A stretch of 64,000 bases of DNA, taken from an uncultured Flavobacteriales bacterium. GTDB taxonomy: Bacteria > Bacteroidota > Bacteroidia > Flavobacteriales_D > Crocinitomicaceae. The position numbers and the translations under genes were made by a program. The DNA lies in the NCBI GenBank assembly GCA_913054135.1, contig CAJXJK010000017.1:1-64000 (forward strand), given 5' to 3'. The notes beneath the pieces are model-generated. The model had not been told where the DNA came from. It saw nothing but the letters and a program-made list of their open reading frames with translations, and did no database searches. Positions 34,346-44,146 of the stretch are shown here, one piece after another; within the stretch, counting starts at the first letter, position 1; the number at the start of each line of letters is the position of its first letter.

Positions 34346-37300
34346 CTATTTAAGAACAGTTACGTGTCCTCTAAATTCGTATTTCTTATCGGTATAACTG
34401 TCTTTCGCTTCAATTACCCAAACATAAGTTCCGTCTTGAACGATTCCACCACCACCGTAGTGACCGTTCCATGTTGAACCAGAATTATAAGATTCCCAGA
34501 TAATCTCTCCGTATCTATTAAACATCACCAAATGGAAATCATAAATATCAATTCCTGAAATTGTCACACCCCAGTCTTCATTGTACTCATCACCATCAGG
34601 AGTGAAAATATTTGGAGCATAAAGTAAAACGTCATTCACAATACTCACTGTAGCTTGAGCAGAATCAGTACATCCGTGATCGTTCCATACATGCAACATA
34701 ACAGGGTAGCTAGCGGCAACTCCTTCAGGATATTGTACAACCGGGTTTTGAAGATTTGATGAACCAGGAAGTACTCCAGGACCAAAATCATATAACCAAG
34801 AACTCACACCACCAGTTGAGAAATCATTAAAGGTGATTTCAGTATCATAAATCGTTGCCGGAATTGGCTGATGAGTGAACACTGCATGTGGAATTGGGAA
34901 TGTCTCAATGTAGTTTGCAAAAGTCGTAGTGTGCACACAACCTATGTCTGTAATAACTTCCATTGTCACATCATAGATACCAACACCATCAAATAAGTGA
35001 GATACTGGATCTGTTCCGTTAGAAACAATTGTTGTACCATCAGAGAACGTCCAAGTAGTTTGAGCAATGTTTCCACCAGTTAAATTTGTGAAGTTCACTG
35101 TCAGAGGATTACATCCGTTAACTACGTCAGAAGTCATTGCTGGAGGATTTGGAGCAGGTTCAGTTACATTAAAGCAGTCTGTATCTGTCGTTGGACAGTC
35201 ATCTGACATTGTTGCACAAACAACCATGTTTCCAGTTGAAGGGAAAGTAATTGGTGTTCCTGTTCCAAGAACAACTCCCCCAACATCCCAAGTAAATTGT
35301 ACATCTCCTATTCCGTTAATTCCATCAACTGTTGCCGTTACATCTTCTCCAGGACAAACAGTAATGTCACCTGAAATTGTAGTTAAGTCTAATACTGGAG
35401 GCTCAGCAATTGTAAATGTTCCTGTCTCTTGACAACCAAATCCGTTATCTACAACAACATCATAAACACCTGGACACAATCCAGTAAAGTTTCCAGTTGC
35501 TTGGAAGTTAGCTCCGTTATCAATTGAGTAGTTCGCTAAGTTAGTCCCAGAAAGATCTGCGGTTCCATCACACACTCCGAAACAAGCGGCATCTGCAAAG
35601 ACAGGTGCATTCAAAGTAGGAACGTTTATATCATCTACAATTGCATCAACAGTTGCCACACAACCTTGTGCGTCAAGAATTGAGAAGGTGTAGTTTGTTC
35701 CACCACCTAAACCAGTGAAGATGTTAGAAGCTTGAAATGCGCCTCCATCAATATTGTATTGCTCAGGTGCAGTTCCTGTTAACATAGTTAATGCAACTTC
35801 ACCATTCAATGCTTGGCAATCACTTTCTGTAACTGCAGCAGATAAAGTCGCTTCGTTAATAATCAACTCTACAAAGCTTGAAGAAGTACATCCTGAAGAA
35901 TCTTTTCTGTATTCATACAAGCCAGGTAATGCTGTTCCAGGAGTTACTGGCATAGCAATCATAGCTCCAAGAGGATCATACCACTGACCTAAAAGCTGAG
36001 GCGTACCACCTAATGAATCAAATAAATCAACTGCAATACCTTCTAAACAAACGATTGCAATATCATCAATTCCTGTATCAAGTCCACCGCCCATATTTAT
36101 TGTCATTTGATCTGTTTGAGCACAATCAGGGTGACCTGTTGGGTACATAGTAAGGGTATATGTAGTTGTTACTAAAGGAGTAGCAGTTGGAGCGGGACTA
36201 CTTGGATCATCTAATGTTCCAGGAGGTGTCCATTCGTAAGTGTATCCAGCAAGTGCCTCATAAATCTCGTTTCCAGGACAATCAGCAATAAATGCGTTTA
36301 AGTTTGTCGGTGGATTTGATCCGGCAACATGTTGAAGTACAATTCCTCCACCAGCATCTGTTACTGTATAGCCTACTTCGTTTAACCATGCTCCAGGAAA
36401 CCACTGAATTGACCAGTTTTCTCCAGTAGGCACAGTAAATGTTTCCGTTCCGTTAGTTCCTGTCGGCAATGTATAATCAACCGTTCCGTTTGAAGAAATC
36501 ACTTGAAGGTATCCTCCATTCCATCCATCTCCCCATGTATCGGTTAAGTCAATAGTAAATTGACATACTTCAGAACCAGCATTTAAAAGAACTGGTAAAC
36601 CATCACAAACAGCAGTGTCAAGTACATCAGCAATTGCAGATTCATAAACAGTTACAAACACAGAACTATCAAATTCACATCCAAAGTCATTAACTACATA
36701 ATAAGTATACTCATAAACTCCAGCAGCAACTGGTGCAACAGTAATAGTGTTACCATCAGCTGAATTTGCCGTGATGCCCGGAGAAGCTAAATCCCAATAA
36801 GAGGAGTCTGAATTCACACCAATGTCTGGTTGAAATACTGTAACTGGAGGATCTAAAGCAGGATCGAAGTTAATCGACCAACCTGGCATAGAACCATCAT
36901 CAGCTCCCCAAAGGTCAGTGAATAAAATATTCCATTGACCATTAATTGGACATCCGTCTAAAGCGCTAAAATCATCTATTGGTAAATAATCACCTGCTGG
37001 TAAATCATTTGTTCCTACTGCTGCCTGAACCCAAGTTTGAGTTGCAGTCTCAGTGAAACAATATTGAAATGGTGTTCCGAATGTTGTTGGATCATCACAA
37101 TCAATGATTCCTCCACCAGGAATTCCTAGGTTGGTTCCACCACCACCTTGTTGGTGTAAGGTCATGATTTGACCTGTTGGACATTGAACTTGAAGAACAA
37201 AGTCACCCATAAACGAGTGCTCCATTTCAACACAAATACTCAATACATCAGGGTTTGCATTACTTAAAGAAATTCCAGAATCATATCCGGTAATTGTTAA

Positions 37301-38251
37301 TGGAGTGGGTTGAACTATTCCAGTCAAATCCTCCATACAGTTGTCTTCAATAAAAACACCTAATGGAAATCCAGACCATTCTACTTCATATGCATCTGGG
37401 AAAGCCTCTAAGTCGACACTTTCACCCACACAGATAAGCGTATCGGCGGGAAAGGGATCAAAGGATGGATATGTAGTTACGAAAACTTGAATATCTGTAG
37501 CATTCAAGTTACTACAATCATTATCATCAATAACTTCCAATTGGATTACGTATTGCCCTGGAGTATTAAACTGGTGAGTAACATTTGCTCCAGAAGTCAA
37601 AGTGTCATTCGGAGTACCGTCAAACCATTTCCAAACCCACTGCTCTAAAGTAAAAAGATTTGAAGGTCCAGCTAAAGAGCCGTCATCAGCAAAAGTTACG
37701 ATATCACCAACACAAACTGCAATTGAATCTGGAGTTGGTCCACCAATAATTTGACCCGACGCAGTTGGAGGATCACATGGTGTTTCACAAGAAAGTTGCG
37801 CATTAAAATCTCCCGTTCCATTCGCATTTGAATTAAACTCAATCGTTAAACATCCTGAAAGGTTTGCTGGAGTTGCACCGAATAAATCGCCTGGTGTAAG
37901 ATCTCCGCTATAATAAGTTCCTAATGTTGGAGAACCTGTATTTGGTCCATCATAAACTGTAATGTTGTCAGCATCAGTTGGGGGCCCTGGAACATTATCT
38001 GTTGGATCTAAATCAAATACTGTCCAAAGTAAAGTCATGAAATCTCCAGGAACATCAGGACAAACAGTTATCACGTAGCTTTCGCCATTTTGATAATTAA
38101 CGTTCGCTCCAGTTCCACCTGAATCATACAAACCACCGAGGCAAGTATTTACAGTTGTACCATTAGTACCGGCATTCATGATTACATCTGTTTGTGCATT
38201 TAAGCCAGATGCAAGTGTCAAAGACATTAGTAGACCAAGAATTTTTTTCAT
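34346..38251 (-). CDS. Giant secreted protein with CUB, PKD and T9SS type B (gliding-motility-type) C-terminal domain
   Basis: A 1301-residue exported protein. Signal peptide (MKKILGLLMSLTLASGLNAQ), then a CUB-like domain (about 30-155), a PKD segment (WVWKWFDGTPN, about 175-255), and a proprotein-convertase P-domain-like stretch (VQCPTGQIMTLHQQGGG ... GQWNILFTDLWGADDGSMPG, about 310-465). Many Ig/PKD-like repeats with Cys pairs follow (SANSADGN, CQETGTFTIAEPP, TTWTFSDGTT). The last 90 residues are a T9SS type B sorting domain, CHU_C (APNIFTPDGDEYNEDWGVTI...VFNRYGEIIWES-type...DGTYVWVIEAKD). Such proteins usually sit on the cell surface and aid adhesion or gliding. No enzyme core is visible. 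Confidence 0.92.
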   Translation of the reverse strand: MKKILGLLMSLTLASGLNAQTDVIMNAGTNGTTVNTCLGGLYDSGGTGANVNYQNGESYVITVCPDVPGDFMTLLWTVFDLDPTDNVPGPPTDADNITVYDGPNTGSPTLGTYYSGDLTPGDLFGATPANLSGCLTIEFNSNANGTGDFNAQLSCETPCDPPTASGQIIGGPTPDSIAVCVGDIVTFADDGSLAGPSNLFTLEQWVWKWFDGTPNDTLTSGANVTHQFNTPGQYVIQLEVIDDNDCSNLNATDIQVFVTTYPSFDPFPADTLICVGESVDLEAFPDAYEVEWSGFPLGVFIEDNCMEDLTGIVQPTPLTITGYDSGISLSNANPDVLSICVEMEHSFMGDFVLQVQCPTGQIMTLHQQGGGGTNLGIPGGGIIDCDDPTTFGTPFQYCFTETATQTWVQAAVGTNDLPAGDYLPIDDFSALDGCPINGQWNILFTDLWGADDGSMPGWSINFDPALDPPVTVFQPDIGVNSDSSYWDLASPGITANSADGNTITVAPVAAGVYEYTYYVVNDFGCEFDSSVFVTVYESAIADVLDTAVCDGLPVLLNAGSEVCQFTIDLTDTWGDGWNGGYLQVISSNGTVDYTLPTGTNGTETFTVPTGENWSIQWFPGAWLNEVGYTVTDAGGGIVLQHVAGSNPPTNLNAFIADCPGNEIYEALAGYTYEWTPPGTLDDPSSPAPTATPLVTTTYTLTMYPTGHPDCAQTDQMTINMGGGLDTGIDDIAIVCLEGIAVDLFDSLGGTPQLLGQWYDPLGAMIAMPVTPGTALPGLYEYRKDSSGCTSSSFVELIINEATLSAAVTESDCQALNGEVALTMLTGTAPEQYNIDGGAFQASNIFTGLGGGTNYTFSILDAQGCVATVDAIVDDINVPTLNAPVFADAACFGVCDGTADLSGTNLANYSIDNGANFQATGNFTGLCPGVYDVVVDNGFGCQETGTFTIAEPPVLDLTTISGDITVCPGEDVTATVDGINGIGDVQFTWDVGGVVLGTGTPITFPSTGNMVVCATMSDDCPTTDTDCFNVTEPAPNPPAMTSDVVNGCNPLTVNFTNLTGGNIAQTTWTFSDGTTIVSNGTDPVSHLFDGVGIYDVTMEVITDIGCVHTTTFANYIETFPIPHAVFTHQPIPATIYDTEITFNDFSTGGVSSWLYDFGPGVLPGSSNLQNPVVQYPEGVAASYPVMLHVWNDHGCTDSAQATVSIVNDVLLYAPNIFTPDGDEYNEDWGVTISGIDIYDFHLVMFNRYGEIIWESYNSGSTWNGHYGGGGIVQDGTYVWVIEAKDSYTDKKYEFRGHVTVLK

Positions 38252-38274
38252 TCTTTAAGGTATTTTTGCTCTCG

Positions 38275-38282
38275 CAAATTTA
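38275..38282 (-). promoter_or_regulatory. -7 promoter box of the T9SS type B protein gene
   Basis: TAAATTTG on the minus strand matches TAnnTTTG, 23 bases upstream of the start at 38251. An ATTG-type -33 element lies about 20 bases further up. Confidence 0.5.
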
Positions 38283-38474
38283 TAATTTCAATTACCAGAG
38301 TTCAATCTGTAGTAGCTAGAAAACCTTATTATGCTGCAAAACCCAATACTTTAGCCTTAATTAAAGTGTGGACAATTACAAAAATACAACATTTTCGTTA
38401 TCTCATGAACGCATAGTCGTACCTAATGGTTGCCAACCTTGATACATTTTTAGGTCCATTATTTGAATCCTAAC

Positions 38475-38505
38475 AGAAAAGGAGAGCTTCTAGCTCTCCT
38501 TTTCA
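38475..38505 (-). terminator. Terminator of the guaA-LysM unit
   Basis: GAAAAGGAGAGC-ttcta-GCTCTCCTTTTC is a 12-bp perfect stem with a 5-base loop, 20 bases after the stop of the LysM gene. The T run is short, but the stem is strong and symmetric. Confidence 0.85.
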
Positions 38506-38525
38506 AGGTATTACAAGTGTTAACT

Positions 38526-40370
38526 TTATTTCATTTCTTCACAAGGCACAAACTCAAAGTCTTCATATTTGACAATAGATACAGACGAATTTTCGTATCC
38601 TGAACCATCAAGTATTGGCTTAAAATTGAAATCATTTTGAATCAGATCAAGCTGATGATTTTGTAGTTGCCCTTCAAAGTTCACTCCATATAATTCTAAA
38701 GCACTTAAAAAGTAATAGGCAACATCAAACCCCTGTGCAGAATAGATAGTTGGATCTACGCCCGTTTTCTTTCTGAAAGATTGTAAAAAAGGAACCAGTT
38801 CAGTTTGATTGTAATCAACAAATCTATAAGTTGAAAAATGTTGGTTTAACCTATTTCTGTGCAATACATCTATATCATCAAACTTATTCCAATCTTCAAA
38901 ACCGAAAGCAACAACTCTCATTTTCTTAGCATAGGGATTTAAGTTCAACACTTTATTCAAACGGTTCATTGCTCCCGAAACAAACTTCACATCATTAGAT
39001 GGAATCAAAATTATGTTAGCAGTATCCTTTTTTAATTGAGCGCTTAAATCTCTTCCTCCTGATGAGCCCCAACTTAATTCGATAATCTTCGAATTGTAAG
39101 AAGGCACCTTAGCAATAGCTTCATTAAATCTATCTCTCGCTCTATTGTACATAGCCTTGTCTTTTTCATTGTAAGGCTTTAAAATAACAATGTTCTTGTC
39201 GGCATAATTTTTTACTAAAAAATCTACCGAACCATCCATTAAGGTCATGTTAGAAGTAACCGACTTAAATGCCATTTGATTCTCGTGCAACACCTTTGAA
39301 TCGGCCTTAAAGGGTAAAACTATCTTGATGTTTTTTGACTTGCAAAGCGCAGTAGTGTATGAAATCGTTCGTGGATACAAAGGTCCTATTACTAGGTCCA
39401 TATTCTTAAACTCTTCTTTCTTAAAAATGTTTGCAATCACTGCAGTGTCTTTCTTGGTATCATATGAATAAAGGTTTACTGACACCCCCGCTTTCTTAAG
39501 TGAGTCTATGGCGATCTTAACACCAGTATAAAATTCGAATGCAATTTTTGTGGTTGGATACATCTCTCTATGCTGACCCAACTTAAGTGTCTTACTCATT
39601 TCAAGATCATTTTTTGAAAACATAAACGGCAGGATAACCGCTACATTATAGACCTCTTTTTTTATCATCTCTACCGCCATTGAATTTGAATCAACTGGCA
39701 GCTCTATAATCTCTTTACGCAAAACTTCATAGTTAACTTTCTTAATAGGAATTATTAAGACATTGCCTTTTTTTATTTTGTTATTTCTTAAATCATTCAA
39801 CTTCTTAATGGTATCAGCAGAGACCATATATCTTTTAGAAATTGAGTACAATGTTTCATGAGTTAGCACCTTATGTCTAACAATTGAGTCAGAATAGGTA
39901 ATCTGATAGTCAATAGTATCTTTTGAATCAACAGGGTCTGATTGAATAACCTCTCCATTAATCGGTTCGGCTTTTGGAATATTAATTTCTTGGCCAATGC
40001 TTATTCCATCTTCAATACCAGGGTTCAGTTTTTTTAAATCAGGCACGGTACATTTATACTTCTTTGAAATACCATACAAAGTTTCTCCTGCAGCCACAGT
40101 ATGAGTCCCGTAATGTTTATTGTCTGTTACAGCAATAGGAATCAATACTTCTTGTCCAATAGCTAAATTGTCATTCAAATTAGGATTAGCCTCTAAAATC
40201 AACTTTAAATCAGTTGAGTATAATTGTTGAATTCCGTAAAGGGTATTACCCGCTTGTACATTATGTACATAGTACTTTTTACCATCAATAGTTCTAGTTA
40301 TTGCATCATCTGGCTGTGCCCAAATGTGAAATGAACTTATTATAAATAATATACCGAGTAACTGTTTCAT
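38526..40370 (-). CDS. Exported LysM protein with a periplasmic-binding-protein-like domain
   Basis: A 614-residue protein with a signal peptide (ends IWAQ). Three LysM peptidoglycan-binding modules follow (HNVQAGNTLYGIQQLYSTDL, HTVAAGETLYGISKKYKC, HKVLTHETLYSISKRYMV), at about residues 34-78, 90-132 and 163-208. From about 245 to the end is a type I periplasmic-binding fold like branched-chain amino-acid or LppC-type receptors (VAVILPFMFSKNDLE, LVIGPLYPRTISY, VVAFGFEDWNKFDD, GFDVAYYFLSALELYG). It is probably a peptidoglycan-anchored sensor or cofactor of wall synthesis, but this is inference. It starts immediately after the guaA stop. Confidence 0.88.
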   Translation of the reverse strand: MKQLLGILFIISSFHIWAQPDDAITRTIDGKKYYVHNVQAGNTLYGIQQLYSTDLKLILEANPNLNDNLAIGQEVLIPIAVTDNKHYGTHTVAAGETLYGISKKYKCTVPDLKKLNPGIEDGISIGQEINIPKAEPINGEVIQSDPVDSKDTIDYQITYSDSIVRHKVLTHETLYSISKRYMVSADTIKKLNDLRNNKIKKGNVLIIPIKKVNYEVLRKEIIELPVDSNSMAVEMIKKEVYNVAVILPFMFSKNDLEMSKTLKLGQHREMYPTTKIAFEFYTGVKIAIDSLKKAGVSVNLYSYDTKKDTAVIANIFKKEEFKNMDLVIGPLYPRTISYTTALCKSKNIKIVLPFKADSKVLHENQMAFKSVTSNMTLMDGSVDFLVKNYADKNIVILKPYNEKDKAMYNRARDRFNEAIAKVPSYNSKIIELSWGSSGGRDLSAQLKKDTANIILIPSNDVKFVSGAMNRLNKVLNLNPYAKKMRVVAFGFEDWNKFDDIDVLHRNRLNQHFSTYRFVDYNQTELVPFLQSFRKKTGVDPTIYSAQGFDVAYYFLSALELYGVNFEGQLQNHQLDLIQNDFNFKPILDGSGYENSSVSIVKYEDFEFVPCEEMK

Positions 40371-41903
40371 TTATTCCCATTCTATTGTCGCAGGAGGCTT
40401 AGAGCTAATATCATAGGTAACTCTATTTATTCCTTTAACACCATTAATTATATCATTAGAAACTTTTGCAAGAAAATCATAAGGCAAATGACACCAGTCA
40501 GCCGTCATACCATCAGTTGATGAAACAGCTCTCAATGCCACTGCGTTTTCATATGTTCTCTCGTCTCCCATTACTCCAACACTTTGAACCGGAAGAAGAA
40601 TTGCTCCTGCCTGCCAAACATCATCATAAAGTCCCCAATCTTTTAACCCTTTAATAAAGATATAATCTACCTCTTGCAAGATTCGTACCTTTTCTGCGGT
40701 GATATCACCTAAAATTCTAATACCAAGCCCTGGTCCTGGAAATGGATGTCTGCCAATAATCTTTTCAGGAATCCCCATAGATCTTCCTACTCTTCTTACC
40801 TCATCCTTAAAAAGAGATCTTAATGGTTCAACCACGTCTAGTTTCATGTAATCAGGAAGTCCACCAACATTGTGGTGTGACTTTATTGTTTGCGAAGGGC
40901 CACCAGTAGCAGAAACTGATTCAATTACGTCAGGGTAAATTGTACCTTGACCTAACCATTTTGCATTCTCCACCAATTGAGATTCTTTATCAAAGACATC
41001 AATAAAAACACCTCCAATTACCTTTCTCTTCTTTTCGGGATCAGAATGTCCTTTCAAAGCATCATAGAACAGTTCTTTTGAATCTACTCCTTTGACGTTT
41101 AAACCTAATCCTTTGTAAGATTCTAGAACGTCTTCAAATTCATTCTTTCTAAGTAATCCGTTATCAACAAAAATACAATGTAAATTATCTCCGATAGCCT
41201 TATGCAATAGGTAAGCTGCAACTGAAGAATCAACTCCGCCCGACAAGCCTAAAATCACTTTATCTTCTCCAACTTTTTCTTTGAGTTCAGCAACTGTTGT
41301 TTCAACAAATGAGTCTGGTGTCCAATCTTGTGAACAACCGCAAATATCTATGATGAAATTTGACAATAATTGCTTTCCGCAAACCGAATGATATACTTCA
41401 GGGTGAAACTGTACGCCGTAAGTTTGCTCACCTTCAATCTCGAAGCCAGCATACTTTACATCTTCAGTACTAAATATTGTTTTATAATTAGAAGGTAAAG
41501 CATTGATTGTATCTCCGTGGCTCATCCAAACCTGAGACGAATTCTCAACATCTTTAGCTATGATAGAATCACTATTCACGAAGGCAAGATTGGCTCTTCC
41601 GTATTCTCTGGTATCTGAAGGCAAAACCTCACCTCCAAAATGATGAGCCAAATATTGTGCTCCAAAACAAACCGCAAGCAAAGGAATTTTGCCCTTGTAA
41701 GCCGATAGATCTGGCATTGGAGAATTCTCATCACGAACCGAAAAAGGGCTTCCCGATAGAATAACACCTTTAACCTCAGATGTCAAATCTGGCGCCTTAT
41801 TCCAAGGGTGTATTTCACAATAAACATTAAGTTCTCGTAATCTTCTTGCAATAAGCTGAGTGTATTGCGATCCAAAATCAAGGATTAAAACGGTTTCTTG
41901 CAT
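40371..41903 (-). CDS. guaA: GMP synthase (glutamine-hydrolysing)
   Basis: A 510-residue enzyme that aminates XMP to GMP with ATP and glutamine. The N-terminal class I glutamine amidotransferase domain has Cys79 in [10 protein letters not shown] and a His-Glu pair in QFHPEVYHS. The ATP pyrophosphatase domain has the P-loop [11 protein letters not shown]. The C-terminal dimer domain ends in the conserved IEWE. The track adds seven codons (MCYYLCL) upstream; those bases form the -7 box TATCTTTG, so the ATG at 41903 ([14 protein letters not shown]) is the true start. Next gene, the LysM protein, begins at the stop. Confidence 0.97.
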   Translation of the reverse strand: MQETVLILDFGSQYTQLIARRLRELNVYCEIHPWNKAPDLTSEVKGVILSGSPFSVRDENSPMPDLSAYKGKIPLLAVCFGAQYLAHHFGGEVLPSDTREYGRANLAFVNSDSIIAKDVENSSQVWMSHGDTINALPSNYKTIFSTEDVKYAGFEIEGEQTYGVQFHPEVYHSVCGKQLLSNFIIDICGCSQDWTPDSFVETTVAELKEKVGEDKVILGLSGGVDSSVAAYLLHKAIGDNLHCIFVDNGLLRKNEFEDVLESYKGLGLNVKGVDSKELFYDALKGHSDPEKKRKVIGGVFIDVFDKESQLVENAKWLGQGTIYPDVIESVSATGGPSQTIKSHHNVGGLPDYMKLDVVEPLRSLFKDEVRRVGRSMGIPEKIIGRHPFPGPGLGIRILGDITAEKVRILQEVDYIFIKGLKDWGLYDDVWQAGAILLPVQSVGVMGDERTYENAVALRAVSSTDGMTADWCHLPYDFLAKVSNDIINGVKGINRVTYDISSKPPATIEWE

Positions 41904-41907
41904 GAGG

Positions 41908-41915
41908 CAAAGATA
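41908..41915 (-). promoter_or_regulatory. -7 promoter box of guaA
   Basis: TATCTTTG on the minus strand fits TAnnTTTG exactly. It ends 4 bases before the ATG at 41903, so the guaA mRNA would be leaderless or nearly so. It overlaps the extra codons of the track start and so decides the start. Confidence 0.55.
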
Positions 41916-41999
41916 GTAACACAATTTACCTAAACCATTCTTTGAGTGACGAAATTATTTTTCGTTAATAAGTTGATGATAAGTGTTAATAAACCTCGC

Positions 42000-42809
42000 T
42001 TATTTTATATCAAACTCTTTTTCAAGCCAAGCTCCAAGGTTATCTTTTTGAGGACTTCCGTAGAATTCATTTAAATATGAAGTCACTTCTTTAATCTTCA
42101 CTTTATTGTCTTTGTTTTCAAACTCTTGAAGAATGATAGCCACCTCATCTTTTAAATCAGAGTTGTCAGGAAATACAGGAGTAAAAGAAGAAACCTTTTT
42201 AGATTGTCCGTCATTTCTGTAATACAAAGTCATTTCTTTTTCCTCAACCGGAATGGCTTTTCCGTCAATTTTAAAAATGTCTTCCTGCTTCAAGATTAGC
42301 TTATTATCTTCAGTTGCATTCAACTTTTTTCTAATCTGCTCTTCGTTATGCACGTATGATAGATAGAAAAAGCTATTCTCATTCATTGGAAATGCTTCTT
42401 TACCTAATTCAAGTTGCATTTCTCCGAGCACCAAATATTTACCTGAAAAATGATTTTGAAGATCAATCATGTTGATTAGAGCGCCTGCTCTAGAAGAAAT
42501 GTTATTTGCAGCAGGTAAAATTTTAGTTTGTCCTTTTGCGGAAGCAGAAAGAACATACCTACCTGATATGCTAGAAATAACAGCAGCTCTAGATTGTGGT
42601 GTCGCAAAACTTAAAGCCATTCCTGACAAGAAGACATCTCCTTTTTTCATATCAGCTCTTGTTTTTTCAAAAACGATTTTACCATCTACTTTGATTACTT
42701 TGTATTTATCTACAGCAGCCAGTTTCTCAGACTCATTTGAGCTGATTAACGAAATTGTGCCAAATACACCTGCACCAACAAGTGCTAATAAGATTATACC
42801 TTTTTTCAT
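42000..42809 (-). CDS. Hypothetical envelope protein, tandem paralogue B
   Basis: A 269-residue protein with one N-terminal hydrophobic segment (MKKGIILLALVGAGVFGTISLI), either a signal peptide or an anchor. I do not recognise the family. It is about 45 percent identical by eye to the gene before it: shared blocks are KMKKGDVFLSG-type, ILPAANNISSRAGALINMID, FKIDGKAIPVEEKEM and LNEFYGSPQKDNLGAWLEKEF. The VxGKIxFxxxxxxMKKGDVFLSG opening faintly recalls FecR-type domains, too weak to assign. It overlaps the upstream paralogue by 4 bp (ATGA). Likely a stress or envelope protein, but there is no evidence for that. Confidence 0.65.
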   Translation of the reverse strand: MKKGIILLALVGAGVFGTISLISSNESEKLAAVDKYKVIKVDGKIVFEKTRADMKKGDVFLSGMALSFATPQSRAAVISSISGRYVLSASAKGQTKILPAANNISSRAGALINMIDLQNHFSGKYLVLGEMQLELGKEAFPMNENSFFYLSYVHNEEQIRKKLNATEDNKLILKQEDIFKIDGKAIPVEEKEMTLYYRNDGQSKKVSSFTPVFPDNSDLKDEVAIILQEFENKDNKVKIKEVTSYLNEFYGSPQKDNLGAWLEKEFDIK

Positions 42810-43615
42810 TTTGCTTCTAATTTAAACTCAGCCTTTAACCAAGATTTTAAGTTTTCTTTATGAGGAGTCCCATAAAAATCAATTAAATGGGCGGTTACCT
42901 CTTCAATTTTCTTCTCATCCGCCTCACCTTCAAACGATTGCAAAAGTAAAGAAACTTCCTCAACTAGCAAATCATTATCCGCAAAGACTGGTGTGAATTC
43001 ATTTACTTTTATTCCTTTACCATCTTCTCGATAGTATAATTTCATCTCTTTCTCTGATACCTGTATGGCTTCACCATCAATTTTGAAAATTTCATCTTTA
43101 TCAAGAATCAAAAAGTCACCTTCATGTCTCAATTTCTTAGCAATCTCTTCGCCATTATGTTCGTATGTTAAGTAGAAGAAATTATCCTTATTCATAGGGA
43201 AAGATGAGCTACCAATCTGAACTTCAGATCTTTTTAAAATCAAATATCTATCAGTAAAATGTTTCTTTAAATCAATCAAATTTAAAAGAGCACCACTTCT
43301 TGAAGATATGTTATTTGCAGCCGGCAAGACCTTTACTTTTCCTTTTGTGTTACCAGTCAATATGAATCTACCCTGAGACTTATTTACTATTGCTGCTCTC
43401 GAGATGTTGTCAGCAAAACTCAGCTTAGTTCCAGAAATATAAACATCACCCTTCTTCATTTGTTCACCCGAAGTTTGAAACTTAATTAAGCCTTGTACAT
43501 TAATCACATTGAACTTATTCGTCTCAGCCAAGTTGTCTTTCTTTTCATTTGAGAAAAATGATAAGCATGATATCACGGCAATCGCAAATACTGTTATGTA
43601 AATATTCTTTTTCAT
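42806..43615 (-). CDS. Hypothetical envelope protein, tandem paralogue A
   Basis: A paralogue of the next gene, 269 residues from the ATG at 43615 (MKKNIYITVFAIAVISCLSF); the track's TTG start two codons earlier is not needed. It has an N-terminal hydrophobic segment, then the same blocks as paralogue B: MKKGDVYISGTKLSF, VLPAANNISSRSGALLNLID, IFKIDGEAIQVSEKEMKLYY, IDFYGTPHKENLKSWLKAEF. A Cys at residue 17 lies in the signal but without a proper lipobox. Function unknown. It lies 29 bp after the MerR gene on the same strand, so it may be under its control. Confidence 0.65.
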   Translation of the reverse strand: MKKNIYITVFAIAVISCLSFFSNEKKDNLAETNKFNVINVQGLIKFQTSGEQMKKGDVYISGTKLSFADNISRAAIVNKSQGRFILTGNTKGKVKVLPAANNISSRSGALLNLIDLKKHFTDRYLILKRSEVQIGSSSFPMNKDNFFYLTYEHNGEEIAKKLRHEGDFLILDKDEIFKIDGEAIQVSEKEMKLYYREDGKGIKVNEFTPVFADNDLLVEEVSLLLQSFEGEADEKKIEEVTAHLIDFYGTPHKENLKSWLKAEFKLEAK

Positions 43616-43644
43616 TATCAATTCTAATACAACATTTGTACCAA

Positions 43645-43980
43645 TTATATCTCTTTCTTTAAAACGATTAGCTCTGACTTGATTGCCTCTAATTTTGCAA
43701 TCACATCCGAAGGGCTTGAAGTCAAATCTGATTTACTCTTTAACTGAGCTTTAGCCCCATCTAGGGTAAATCCTTTTACCTTCACTAGATCGTAAATTTT
43801 TCTTAAATTTTCTATATCCTTAGCTGTAAACAAGCGGTTACCTTTCTTATTCTTTTTAGGTTTAATTATTGAGAATTCTTTCTCCCAAAACCGAATGAGT
43901 GATGCATTAACATCAAACATTTCACTCACCTCTCCGATTGAGTAGTACAACTTGGTTATTTCTAGGTCTAACATAGACAT
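43645..43980 (-). CDS. MerR family transcriptional regulator
   Basis: A small MerR-type regulator. The winged helix-turn-helix is clear: KLYYSIGEVSEMFDVNASLIRFWEKEFSIIKPKKNKKGNRLFTAKDIENL, shorter quotes of which include SIGEVSEMFDV and LIRFWEKEF. A short coiled coil follows (SDVIAKLEAIKSELIVLKKE). It has no Cys-rich metal-binding tail or ligand domain. The track start (MKFVNLY) is probably too early; ATGs at 43980 and 43974 are better. This MerR form is widespread in Bacteroidota. The paralogue pair lies 29 bp downstream. Confidence 0.85.
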   Translation of the reverse strand: MSMLDLEITKLYYSIGEVSEMFDVNASLIRFWEKEFSIIKPKKNKKGNRLFTAKDIENLRKIYDLVKVKGFTLDGAKAQLKSKSDLTSSPSDVIAKLEAIKSELIVLKKEI

Positions 43981-44120
43981 GTATAAATTTACGAATTTCA
44001 ATTGACGGTTGAAACAAATTTGACGACTTTTTCAGTGCGAGAGAATAATTAAAGGCAATTTTAAAATCTTATGGGTGAATTAAAGTTATTTTCTTTTGAA
44101 TAGTTTGCCTTGTTTGTCGT

Positions 44121-44128
44121 TATATTTG
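44121..44128 (+). promoter_or_regulatory. -7 promoter box of the pRiA4b-like gene
   Basis: TATATTTG fits TAnnTTTG exactly, with a TTTG -33 candidate at 44095-44098 (22 bases between). It lies 18 bases before the ATG at 44147. Confidence 0.6.
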
Positions 44129-44146
44129 TAGTCGAAAAAAACTTAG

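Noticed and set aside
35067-35432. 121-aa plus-strand ORF
   Set aside because: Antisense shadow of the T9SS type B gene; no start context, signal or family pattern.
42000-43615. Paralogue pair as FecR-type anti-sigma regulators
   Set aside because: Only a faint GDVFLSG-like resemblance; no sigma gene and no FecR domain organisation.
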